Below are positions 11,887 through 23,198 of a DNA stretch of 64,000 nucleotides, piece after piece; position 1 is the stretch's first letter; every line of letters begins with the position of its first letter. The notes below the pieces were generated by a model. That model was not told the origin of the DNA. It worked only from the letters and a program-made list of their open reading frames with translations, and ran no database searches. The DNA lies in the NCBI RefSeq assembly GCF_026914185.1, contig NC_070571.1, positions 1,488,001-1,552,000 on the forward strand. Direction: 5' to 3'. The DNA comes from Puccinia triticina. Its lineage: Eukaryota; Basidiomycota; Pucciniomycetes; Pucciniales; Pucciniaceae. Made by a program: the position numbers and the translations under genes.

Positions 11887-13234
11887 ATGACCCGGATCCT
11901 CGAACGACTGGCATTCTGGCGCAAGAAACAACCCAAGAACGAACTCGCCAGGCACACCAACAACTCCGCATCACGACCCATCCCCCCACTCCCACCAGCA
12001 GACACCCATGGGCAGCAGCAGCAAGTCGCCACCTCCTTCCTGGTCCCCGACCTCGATGATATCAGGCCATTCGTCACCAGCACCAGCAATCCGATCTCCA
12101 TGAGAGACTTGCTCAACGCCATCTCCGCCAGCAACCCACTCACACAGATACTCCCAGCCAGCCAGCCAGCACTGCCATCCTCATCGTCCTCTGACCAGCT
12201 CAACGTACAGCTCAAGCGGGACCTCTACAACCAACTCAGCCTCAAATCAAAACGCAAACGAGACGACGATCAGCTCTCTTCCATCCAATCAGACTCCTTC
12301 TCATCCTGGAACTCGTCCATCCGTGCTCACAACCACCAAGGTACCATCTGTCGGGCAACCCACATCGCACTTGGATCCTCAGATACCCCGCCCCAGTTCA
12401 AGAAACCCAAACTGGTCACCATCAGCTCAAACGAAGACATCGAACATCTCGCCAGCCAACTCGCCTCATCACCCCCCTCCATTCGCCCTACATCTGCACC
12501 CCAACCCATCCTTGGTCTTCCCTCCCACATCTGGTACCAGATCTTTCTCTACACCCAACTCGCCACCATCCAGGCCCTCATTCCCGATCACCCAGCCTCA
12601 TCATCAACCCAAGAATCAAGCAACCAACTCCATCCGACCCACCAAACTGCTCTCCAGCCACCTCAGGCTCGCCCTCGAGGCCCAGAAGAACCGACACGCA
12701 TTGATCGGCCTCTGTAAAACCCTCAGCCCGATCGCCCGCAAGGCAGCCTGGTCCACCCTCCTCCTGGGCACCCCCGGCATGGTCGACCGGATCGCCCAGC
12801 GCTTTGAGGCCGACAGTCACCTGGCCACTCACGTCCAGACCTGCATCGTCGTCCTGCTGCCCCCATCCCGCATGAACACCGCTCCCCAGCTCGACTCCCC
12901 TCGCGGCTCGACGGCTGCCAGGAATGAGAGGGCTATCCCCAGACCCTCTCCTCTGACGCCCAAGCAACCCAGCAGATCATCCCATCCGGCAGTCCGCAAA
13001 ATCCAGAACCAGCCCGTCCAAAACCACACCCCTCCTAGTAGTCGTCAGTCGTTACCCCTCGCTAGACAGGCCCTGAACAGCTCTCGATCGGCACAAAGCG
13101 CCAAAGTAGGCGGGCCGCCCATGTCGGGCCACAGAATAAACGGGCGGGTCGGGCCGGGTCAATTTGTGTCAAATTGCCGCCCGCCCCTGAACCCGTTTAG
13201 CTCGCGGGCAGCCCGTCGGCGACCCGCGAGCTGA
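11887..13234 (+). pseudogene. F-box-like gene with a frameshift
   Basis: The frame opened by the ATG at 11887 runs to 12717. It encodes a Ser/Pro-rich N-terminus, a basic KSKRKRDDD stretch and an F-box-like helix pair, LPSHIWYQIFLYTQLATIQA. The natural continuation (LLSSHLRLALEAQKNRHALI, then LCKTLSPIARKAAWSTLLLG) is in the next frame, open from before 12480 to 13234. The switch falls between about 12570 and 12640. No GT donor fits there without deleting the F-box core, so a frameshift or sequence error is more likely than an intron. Downstream of about 13087 the frame enters GC-rich repetitive DNA, so the 3' end also looks replaced. F-box proteins are SCF ubiquitin-ligase substrate adaptors; the substrate is unknown. 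The F-box call rests on pattern only. Confidence 0.5.
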
Positions 13235-13735
13235 TTAGCCTGCGGGTAGCCCATGGGCAGCCTGGGGCTCGCAGCCGAATAAACAACGAACTAAAATATT
13301 GAAGGATTAATATCAATGCCAATATCCCCGGTGTTGGCATGTGCCCTTTCCACAGGCCCCAAAAGATGTGAAAGTCTAATTGTGGATACCGGAGGGGGCT
13401 ACAGGGTCAAAAACTCAGCCCTTCATGGCTGACCCCTGACTGGGGAGCTGCTGGCAGCAGTGGGCAGATATGTTACAGTATGTTTTGGGGGCAATGTTGG
13501 ATACTGTAACTGTTAATAGTTATCCATATCTGCCCTCCTGGATAACCTACAGTTTTTTTAGTGTATTGTACTGTAATGTAACCTACAGGTGCAATATTTT
13601 TTTGTGGCCCTGTTAACGTAACTGTTCTGTGAATGAGGTGCAGTTAATTTAATTTTGAGGTGTCATAAATATATCCACAACTTCAAAAAAACCTATGTAA
13701 TAAATATGTTGGGGCAAGCATACCCAAATAGGGGA

Positions 13736-15500
13736 CACTGCAAGAAAAATTCTAGAAACTGCTTGCAGTTGAGATGCAAGAGCTCAAGGCAAGCTGTGCC
13801 TCATGCAAGAATCAAGCACTGGTTGATTACATGCACATTGCATAATTTATGCAAGAGTGAGTCTAAGCTCCAAAAAACTGAGTACAGGCTCCAAAATACT
13901 GAGTTGATACCTGTGCAAATTCCCCTTTCATGTGCACATACCCCTTTGTATGCATTCAACCCTTTCATAATGTGTCCATACCCCTTTCATGTGTGTGTAT
14001 CCCTTTTGCATTCACAATGTTTACATACCCCTTTCATCATGCGTTGTAAGACTCAAAAGTGGTTGTGAAACCCTTTTGCTGAATGGAGAAGGGTATGAAG
14101 GAGGTGCAAACTCTGCCCTTCTATACTATCAGTCAACAAGACCCACCAAGCTATGCTTGGCAAGTTTTTAATCAAGTGATAGGGTAGGTTAGTTCAAGAT
14201 GACTTTTGTTTGATTGACAATGTATAGAGCTGATGATTTATATATGGATTGTTTATGATTGGTAAGGGTGACTGTTGTGGTGACTGTGATTTGGTGAGTG
14301 ATGAACTGCAGATCCCACCACTGGGGATGGAGAGAGCTCCTTTCATAGACAAAAGTGGAGCCCCGGAGGGGCTTGTGGGTTAGGGTTTTGACTAATCTAG
14401 ACAACAGGGTGAGGGATTTTAGCTGGCGGGAGTAGATGCACATGATGTCATAATATGACAGGAGTACATAAAACAATGCCTGAAGAATGCAGTAGGCCAC
14501 ATGAAGGCTGTGTAAAGTGACAGTAGACTGCATAAGTTGACAGGTGGATGCAAGGGGTGTATAAATGAAGTCTGAGGCTGCAGAGTCAGTGTGGGATGAT
14601 GTCATAATATGGAAATAGAAGAGTACTTGATACTATGTAATGACTGTATTCTGATGGGGAGATGTATGTTTGTATCCTGTGATGTGTATAAGCATAATGC
14701 TGTGATCCTTGATTCAAGGCTTGTGACAGGTTGGTGACTGGGTATGTTGCATGTGTGATGGGTGTCTAGTGGTCCAAAGAGGTGTAGGTTCCAATCCAGA
14801 GGGGCTCCAGTGGTGACTAGGGGTAACATTGGCTGTAGAATCCATTTCTGAGGTCCATTTGGTGGTATCTTGAGGCCTAGTATGAGTAAATTGTAGCATA
14901 GAAAAAACTTTTTATTTTTCCACTTTTCTGTCTACCACAGCGTTCATGAACCTTTCATGTTTACATGTCCTGTTTGAGTTTTTTACATCCCTTTCAATAC
15001 CCCTTTCAATTTCATCATTCAGGTTTACATATCCCTTTCATGTTCAAATACCCCTTACTGCACATACTTCTTTCATACATACAAACCCCTTTCATGCATA
15101 CATACCCATTTCATCATGTGTAAATATCCCTTTTATGTTTTCATACACCTTCTCACATTCCCCTTTCATGCTTACATATTCATTTCTTATGTACATATCC
15201 CTTTCATGCGTACACACCCTTTTTATGTTATTATGGCTGGATTCAATGGCAAATGGAGTGTTTAATAAAATTAAATAAAATAAAAGGGTGCTCAGGGGGA
15301 TTCTCATTTTCAAGGTTGAACATTTGCCTCAGCTTACTGCATGATCACTACAGAATGCTCAGCATTGGGATGCTGAACAAGGTATACACTCAAGGTGCAC
15401 CAGCACAGAATTTGGATGCTTGACTCCAGCTTGAGCTGAGGCTTGATTCAAGCTTGCTGCATCTCAACTGCAAGCAGTTTCTAGAGTTTTTCTTGAAGTG
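13736..15500. mobile_element. Non-autonomous CACTA (En/Spm)-type element
   Basis: The left end is CACTGCAAGAAAAATTCTAG and the right end is its near-inverse, finishing TTTTTCTTGAAGTG. Both continue into a matching subterminal block (ACTGCTTGCAGTTGAGATGC and inverse). It is flanked by the 3-bp direct repeat GGA (13733-13735 and 15501-15503). A CACTGCAAG start with 3-bp duplication is characteristic of the CACTA superfamily. No transposase is encoded. The interior is built of short repeats around CCCCTTTCATGT.TACATA (13915-14040 and 14945-15230), split by an 896-bp insertion. Confidence 0.8.
14044..14939. mobile_element. TIR element family T, short copy, 3-bp TSD
   Basis: The element begins TTGTAAGACTCAAAAGTGG and ends CCACTTTTCTGTCTACCACA, an imperfect inverted pair. 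It is flanked by GCG on both sides (14041-14043, 14940-14942). The same ends occur at 22284 and 30514 with a different 3-bp duplication, which defines the family. This 896-bp copy has no coding capacity. It interrupts the microrepeat body of the surrounding CACTA-type element, so it is younger than that element. Confidence 0.78.
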
Positions 15501-16150
15501 GGACCAGCTACCACCTCCTGGGGTGGGAGTTGGATGCACATTGCACAGCATATACAAAGCTGGAAGGCACCTAATCAACCATCAACTAGACTAAGTCATG
15601 TTTTTTGAGGTTTGGATAACAGCCCACTATTAATGTGATGATACTTGTTATTGTAACTGAAACTGTGTCATCCAATTATGCAAATTGGATAATGTTACCG
15701 GTAACTTGTTGAGGTTGTCACTTGTCAGTTTCCTTTTTTTCATCTGCTTCTCACATGTCTCTCACATTTCACATCCATGTGACTGCTTGTATGTAGAATA
15801 CCTGAGGAAGCAGTTGTGGAAGGACCTTGCATCATCCTTTCACAAACCTCAACCATCACTCACATCCTGTGCCTGCTGTCCTCAGGTATAGTAGTCTTTT
15901 CTTTCTCTTTTTCTCTCTGTTCCTTCTCCTTTGATGCCACTCTGATCTGCAATCCACATCATCCTTCCAAGAACCTTGACCATCACTCAAATCCTGTTCC
16001 CGCTCTCCTCAGTATTTTGCCCGCTCAGACTCATCATATCTCAGCCACCAGTTATTGGTAACTGGGCAATAATTTAACTGTAAAGGTTATTTTACAGGCA
16101 GAGTCATCCAAATTGAAAACATATCTGCCCACCACTTCTGCCAGTACGGA

Positions 16151-17098
16151 GCTCCTATGGTGTCAGACCATAGGCAGCGGGGTGAGGGGAAAGTTCTATG
16201 AAGCTGCCCTTGTGGCGGTCCATACAATATCAAGCGGAAAATGATCAAGAACAATGATAGCGGGGTTGAGGGGTGGATTTTTTTAGAGACAGAGGGAATG
16301 GATACCCTTGGCAGAGGTATAGGAGTTACATTCAGCAGAAATAGGTCCAACAAACGGTGTTGGAGCGGTGGAGAAGGGATGTACAAGGTTCAAAACTATG
16401 AAGATTGTGGAGTTGGGGTTCAAGGACACGGAAAAGAATCAGGGAAATGGCTCAAAGAACTCTGGTGGAACTCAGAAAGAATCAGGATCAGGATCAAGAA
16501 TGATCAAAAGGTGATGGTATCCTCCTTGGATCAGGATGGAAATTGCATGGGGGACTTGTCCAAGCTCAGCAGAGCTTGAACTATATTCTTGGCTGAGTGG
16601 TGTGCGACTGACTCTTGTGTCCAACACATATCCGCTTCTAAGACAACAACAAGCATCAGAAAACAACCAGAAAAACCAACAAAACTCCGCAAACAAACAA
16701 CAACCAGAGAAAGGAACTCCCAAAGCGGAGGTAGTCCAAATGACAAGGACAGAAGAAAGCAAGAGAGGGGTAAAAGAAAGGGAATAGAAAATGTAACTGG
16801 AGGAAAAAGAATTGAAACAATGTAATGAAGCTGAATCCTGAATTGGTGGAAGTAGGGGCAGAGTTGGAGATCACAATCCTGAAACGTCTTGGGTGTGGTC
16901 CGCTAGTCCTTTGCCAAATCCTCCATTTATCCGTGTGTACCAAATTGACCACCACATAAGGCCAACCAGGGATTTGCTGGATGGGCTACCCAAACCCGCC
17001 TGGCTTCAGTTGTGGGTTTGTCAGGTTGAGCCAGCTTCAAAAATTTCCACAAAAATCCAATGTGAACACGGCTGGGTTCAGGCAGCTCACTGGCCTAT
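16151..17098. other. Spacer without recognisable gene
   Basis: Contains AG-rich sequence on + (16240-16800) that opens several frames of up to 112 codons without a domain. Two copies of a TCCTTTCACAAACCTCAACCA/TCCTTCCAAGAACCTTGACC-type segment lie just upstream (15832 and 15961). I see no RNA gene or terminal repeat. Confidence 0.4.
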
Positions 17099-18108
17099 CT
17101 ACCACCCCCTTCCTTCCCTCCACATGCGTCTCTGTTTCCACCTGATCCTGCAGATCCAACACTTTCCCGCACTAGTTTGTCAGCTCTGCCCAATTTCCTA
17201 CATTTCATTGTCCCAGACTCCGCTCATCTCCAATGCTTGACCTCCCACTCCCTCTGTCTAGCCCCCATCAGTCAGTCTCTTGCCTCTGCCCCAGCTCCAC
17301 CCTCTGGTGAAACCCACTTTGGCTGCCTTGGTTCACCTGCTGACACGCTGCTGCTACCACTCCATGAGTTTAGTACGCCATAGTCCAGCCCTGTCTTTCT
17401 GCTCCGGTCCAAATATCCAATCCAAGATCCGCAATCCGCAATCTGCCCAATGTGAGAATAAAGGCTGGTATGTCAGTAGAAATGTCCGCTAACTGCCCTC
17501 TTCAAGAATATATGTGTCCGGGCTGTGTGATTATTGGTGACTTGGCTCCGCACTGCTACTATCTGCTAGCCTTCAGCACTCCTCTCTGAGCCTGATCTAT
17601 AGTGTAACAATCCGCAAGTGAATAAAGCTCCGCACTCTGCAAGCACAGAATCCGCAAGTAACTCCATGAGTAAAGATAAGGTCACATATAACTCCCCTAA
17701 CACTCTAGTATGTCCATAAGTGTAAGTAAAATAATGAGTAATCCATCTGATGATAGAAATAGATAGGATAAGGAAAAGAGAAGAGAAACCGTGAGCCTCC
17801 ACCCCCATCCTTCCCTCAACGCGCATCACCGTTCCCACCCAATTCTGCAGATCCAACACTTTCCCGCACTATTCCTTCAGCTCCGCCTGCTTTCCACACA
17901 TCATTGTCCCAGACTCTGCTCCTCTCCAACGCTTGACCTCCCACTGCCCTCTGTCTAGCCCCCGCCAGTCAGTCTCTCGCCACTGCCTCCGCCCCAGCTC
18001 CACCTGCTTCAGCTGACGCGCTGCTGCCACCAGTCCATGTGTGTAGTCCGCCGCAGTCCAGCCCTGTCTTTCCACTCCAATCCAAATACCCGATCCGCAA
18101 TCTGTGCA
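17099..18108. repeat. Diverged direct repeat, two copies of about 310-350 bp
   Basis: Copy one (17099-17449) and copy two (17798-18108) share long blocks such as CAGATCCAACACTTTCCCGC, CTTGACCTCCCACT and TAGTCCAGCCCTGTCTTT (one substitution), separated by about 350 bp of unrelated sequence. The arrangement could be the remains of two long terminal repeats or a segmental duplication. No coding frame supports an element between them. Confidence 0.6.
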
Positions 18109-18439
18109 TTCCATCCGCAGGCAACTTTCCGTAAGCTTTCTTAGCATGCTTTTCTGACATCATCCTCAGTGCTTATGTCACCAGAATGCGCTCTGCCTGA
18201 GCCACTCTGTGCATTCCTGACCGCGCTATCTCCAAGTGGACATTCTACCACGCATGCCCATATAAATCACCACACCAATCTGTGCATTCCGTCTGCGCGC
18301 AACTTTCCATAAGCTTTCTGACTTCATCTTCAGTGCTTATGTCAACGGAATGCACTCTGCACTCAGCCACTCTGTGAATTCCCGCCCGCGCTATCTCTGA
18401 GTGGACATTGTACCACGCCTGCCCATATAAATCACCACA
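18102..18439. repeat. Tandem duplication, two units of about 170 bp
   Basis: Units at 18102-18279 and 18280-18439 both run from CTGTGCATTCC through AACTTTCC.TAAGCTTTCT to CCCATATAAATCACCACA. They differ by scattered substitutions and a short deletion in the second unit. The array abuts the diverged direct repeat upstream and ends about 550 bp before the helicase start codon. Confidence 0.7.
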
Positions 18440-18989
18440 ACGGATAGTTTAGCGTAGCAGCCCACCATTGCAAATGGCCAAGAAAATCAGCTTCAAGCAC
18501 ATCTTTCAGCATATTTCTTACCCACAACGTCTGTTGCATGGCAACCCCAAGGGCCATATTTTCAGTGTTGCAGCAAGCTTAAGCAGCCTCTCTGCGGGTG
18601 TTGCGGGGGCAAAACTCTTGTAGAGAGGCTTATGCGCAAAGTTGGGTCGCGGGGCTGGCAGCATTGCCAAATTACTCAAATTACCTCTTTAAAATGGATA
18701 TAAAAAAATCAACACCCTCAGTTGACAATTCCAATACATAGAATTCTTTTTTTGTCTTGATGCACATTTTTTGTGCTATGTAGCTTTCTTATAGGTTGAC
18801 AACCTGATTTTCTATTGACAAAAGAAAACTGCCTCCAAACCCTCTTTTTTTCCATTGCAATGTCCAATTGGAATTTGTGCCATTGGACCGTGAAAGTATA
18901 CTTCTTTTCACATGAGGGCCCAGGACATTCTGTAAGTCTCTTGTTAAGCTCTCCTTGGCGCGGTCTTGCAGAGTTGTTGGTCACAATCC

Positions 18990-21497
18990 ATGAGGGGGAA
19001 CTCAGAAAATCAACAACAGACAGACACTACCGACATGCCAAGAGTACCAATCAAAGTACCAAAGGGGGCATCATCAAGCTCTCCATTGAGTTCTTCATCA
19101 AATTCTTCATTGAGTTCTCCCTCAAGATCATCAAGTGCAACTCCTATGTCCCCTAAAAGTCTAGCCAAGAAACTGTTCAAAAATCAAGCTGTCCAAGACA
19201 GCAGGATCAAGTTGATACAGAAAATACTTGAGATGGATGAAAGCTCTCTACGTGAACATATCATCAAAGATTCTGAGTTGTTTTTCAATCAAACACCAAC
19301 AGTTTTACAGGTCAATGCTGTCCTGAATCTTGTAAATAAAAGAAATACTTTTGTTTTATCAGGCACTGGTTCCGGCAAGACTCGGATAGCAGAGATGCAT
19401 CATCACTTATTTTCCCCCTCAACAAGGAAGGCAACTATCCTGGTTTCGAATCCGCTTGATTCACTCGGAGAGAATCAAGTATGTAAATTTATTATTACAT
19501 GATTCCTATAAATATTGACAAATGTATACATCCAGGTGGCGGAGAAAGAAAAAGACGGAATGACTGCGATAAATTTGACAAAGATGACCTTCACAAAGAA
19601 GGTGGCCGACAAGATAATCAAAGGGGATTATGGATTTGTTTATTTGGTAAGAGTTGTGGTGTGGGAATCAGTTCATGAGCATCGCACCAACCATGTTTGT
19701 TTGCTTTAGAGTCACAAAGTTTTCCTCAACAATGGTCTCTTCAACTACGTTTTCTACAAGAAGCAGTTTCAAGATCGGTTGGCGTTGGTTGTTGTCGATG
19801 AGGCACACATGATTTATCTATGGGGCCTTGTTGCCAAGGGCAAGGCGAAACGGAGCTCGTCCCACACACAAACACAGGACCTTGGAATCTTCAGACCGTC
19901 GTACGGCAATTTGGGAGCTAGGCTGATGGCAACCTATGGAGTTCCAGTCCTACTTCAATCAGCTACATGTCGGCCAATCGCTATCAAGAGGATCATGAAG
20001 AGCTTGAAAATAACTCACGAAAACGTGAATTTTGTTTGAGGGGAATTGACATGTCCCAAGATTTGAATCATCTGAGTGCCAATGAAGTGTTCTTTGGCAT
20101 CAAGAAACAATCTACTTAATTTTTGGAAGAAAAGAAGAAGTCAGTGATCAAGACATTCCTCCTACTCTGATCTACTCTGGCACCCGAAATGGCACCTTGA
20201 AGGTTATGAGGGTTGTCAACAAGGCCCAAGGAACTTCTGGGTTTGAATACAAACCACACAGCTCCATCATTTGTCAATAGCATGCGGCTAGCGGCGAGAA
20301 GAAAAAAGAAGAAGCAGTCAAACTCTTCAATACTGGGCAGTTTCCTTGTATGTCTTGTACAATGGCACTTGGACTTGGCCAGAACTGGAAGCGTGTGCGT
20401 CGGGTTATCCACATGGGGCGAGGAGATCCATCTACTATCAGTCAGATGATTGGCCATGCTGGTCGAGATGGAAGGCCTGGTCTTGCTATTCTTTTTATGG
20501 AGTCCCATCGCAAGTTCGGAAAGAACAATGTCAAAGATTTTACCGGGGAGGACAACCAAGAGGATGACTGTTGGATTGATGCGCTGGCTGTAACTCCGAT
20601 TTGCCTGCGAATAGCAATCTCAGTTGATAACATATAAGACTTCTCTATGCGTATTGAGCTCTAGTTTTTGAAGAAAAAAATACTGATTTTTTATTTTTCA
20701 ACAGAAATGGATACATACCACTTTCCTTGGAAGATCCAAGCTACCTAGCCAAAAAACAACGCGAGGAAGTAAAGAAATTCCCACCATGCGGGTGTTCTAA
20801 ATGTTTGCCGGACGAGGCGGATATCTTGGTCAGTAACTGGAAGCGGATGACAGTTGATAACTGGGACGATGCCCTAGAAAACACACTTGGAACATTTGAA
20901 AAAACAACAGTCAGCTTACCAACTAAGAAATCTCGAAAACCACCACAAAAGAAGGGAGAAAGGAGCCCTTTGTATTCTGACTTGAAAGTAGATTTTGTCC
21001 AGAAGTTTAATGACTATTTTGAAGAAAACCTCGGCAACTGTCCTTCATTTACCGCGGACCGTATTTTTGGAGAGCGTCACGCAGAAAGGATTGTAGACAG
21101 CTTGGACAACATCAAAATGATTACCGATCTCTCAGAAGTCCTTGGCGGAGAGAACCTCGATGGGTTGTTGGAATTGTTGCATGGAATAATTGTTGAATTT
21201 CGAGCAGGTGCCAACTTCCAGAACTATTTGAAAGAACAAGCGCAATACAACGATAACATCAAGAGTGACATGGGAAGTTTGAATAGAGAGATCGCAGCTC
21301 GGGCCACAGAGCAGTTAAATTTACAAACAGAGGCTGCTGAGAGGGTGAATCAAAAGAGAAAAGAGGAGGAGGTTGTGAGGAAGAAGAAAAAATCAGAAGA
21401 GGATCAGCAATGTCTAGATATTTTAAAGAGAGCAGCCTATGAACCATCAGAAGAAAACAAGCGCGCCAGAATTGAATGTCTGAACAAACCATCATAA
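18990..21497 (+). pseudogene. RecQ-like DNA helicase, decayed
   Basis: Exons 18990-19478, 19536-19646, 19710 to about 20633 and 20705-21497 encode a superfamily-2 RecQ-like helicase. Visible motifs are Walker A (LSGTGSGKTRIAE), Walker B (VVVDEAHMIYLWG), motif III (LLQSATCRPIAIKRI), TLIYSGTRNGT, a region ending LGLGQNWKRVRRVIHMGRGD and motif VI as MIGHAGRDGRPG. A Cys cluster (CGCSKC) and a long charged, coiled-coil-like tail follow. Lesions include in-frame TGA at 20037, 20064 and 20073, a frameshift in a T run near 20120, and TAG at 20278. The expected donor at 20634 reads ATAAG instead of GTAAG, and the first motif VI arginine is histidine. Expanded families of such helicases, related to subtelomeric RecQ genes, are known in rusts and other fungi. 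It converges on the DUF6589 gene with 158 bp between the stops. Confidence 0.85.
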
Positions 21498-22351
21498 AGA
21501 AATGGACCAGATGGAATCAATACTCAAAGCTTGAGCGAACCCCCCGCACTTGAACCTTTGCTTGAATCTCCAGCGTCGTCAATGTCATTGGCAACTTCTC
21601 CAATATCCAAAGCCTCCTGACCCTCCTTCCAAATTGGTACCGCTGGTGGACACATTCAAATCCACATTTTCTGGTTGTGTTCAGAACCTATTTGAATTTT
21701 TTCCACACCTTTCATGTAATAATTTGGGATGCTGGCTGGGACATATTGCCCAGCCTGGGGAGAAAGCGTGCAACTATCGCTGTTTTGTGTCATTTGAAGG
21801 CAGCTGTTGAGAGATCTTAGGGTTATTACGTTCTTGTGGGATTGATGATAGTTGACCAGTCCAATTTCTTCTTTCAAATCGTGTATCAGGTTCTGTAACT
21901 AGAATCAAACAATAAAAATGGAATTTGAAATTATAAGAATCCAAATACATCTCAATTAGAAGGAATCTTACCATACCAATGACACATTAGGTGAATAAAT
22001 ATCCTTGAGCCGATCAATTTCAGTCCCCTTCCCAGTGTGATTGAATATATACTTCAGCCAAAAGTTTTGGGATTCTAAAAATAAATCCTTTGCCACAAAG
22101 TGTTTACGCCTTCCGCTTGGAGCAATGAAAAGAGAATGTTTTATTGCCTTACTCAAAGCAGGCGGCAAAACCTTCTCCAAAAGAACAACCATTTGCGGTA
22201 GATGTATTGCATAGTTCTTGAGTTTCTTCATTGACTGCAACATCACAGACCAGCGCTTCCACATGTACATGACCCTACCTATGTTGTAAGACTCAAAAGT
22301 GGTTGTGAAACCCTTTTGCTGAATGGAGAAGGGGATGATGGAGGTGCAAAC

Positions 22352-23198
22352 TGTAAGAATTGAGACAACTAAGAGGTTTCATTTCTAGTTAGAACTAAGC
22401 GCAATGAGAAATATATACATGAAAGAGGCATTGCGCCAGTAATGAAACAGAGTAAATTGAGTCTAGAGAGTGAAATAATATTCACCTAAGAGCAGGCAAA
22501 GTTACCGTGCTTCTGAGCTGAATGGAATGTATAGAGAAAGAAAGCAGAATGCCTGAGGAAGATCTGAGGAGGAAGGGATCGGCACGAGACAGAAGAATTG
22601 CGGATTCTGTGGCATGCGTTAAGTCAGCATGTGTCTTGCCTGTCGTGCAACCGATTTTAAAGGAAAAGTACCTCTGTTTGTCTGCACACTTGTCCTGACG
22701 GTTATCCGTTATTGAGACAATGACGTGGAAGTCCTGTTAAGGCTAAAAGGGGCAACGCCTATGTCAGCTACACTGTTCTACCAATGATTTTGGTGAGAGC
22801 ACATAGTCTAAGTAGCTTACTCGTTGTTCGGTGAACTGATACAAGTGTATAGGTTGGAAGGGCTGTTGGTGATTCTATGATGTAACGAGCTATTGGGATT
22901 TGAGCGATGATTAGTCTGATGCCTCAGCTCCCAGCTCGAACAGGTCTCTTAAATACTCACAGGGTCGATTCTTCGATACCTGAGGCTGCCCTGATGTTGC
23001 TATGTTCTGAGCCCGATGTCTGCGCCCTCGGGGTCTTGTCGCTCGTTTTATCTGCTGTAGCGGAGGTGAGACGACTATGTCAATAGACTGTGGCTTGTGT
23101 CTAGAGGGATGAAACAAGTGCTTACGTTGCAGTGCATTGAAGCTTGTATCTCCCCTACGCCTCTTGGCGCTTTGCGCAGCGGAATCTGTATTCCAACA
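22352..23198 (-). repeat. 3' LTR of copia-1
   Basis: 847 bp. Read on + it starts TGTAAGAATTGAGAC and ends ATCTGTATTCCAACA. It is nearly identical to 27329-28174. The reverse-transcriptase frame runs into it and stops at 22911. Confidence 0.9.

Larger units (their letters stand above)
13441..16150. mobile_element. Possible outer TIR element, host of nested insertions
   Basis: Left end CTGGCAGCAGTGGGCAGATA at about 13451 is matched in inverse orientation near 16112-16143 (ATATCTGCCCACCACTTCTG, CCAG). The match extends weakly outward through a GGAGCT segment on both sides. The body holds repeated GTAATGTAACC/CTGTAACTG-type sequence and no coding capacity. The CACTA-like element at 13736-15500 lies inside it. 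Boundaries and target duplication are unresolved, so this is tentative. Confidence 0.4.

Noticed and set aside
16575..16650. tRNA-like GGCTGAGTGG segment
   Set aside because: It resembles a tRNA box A, but no matching box B or acceptor stem could be found.
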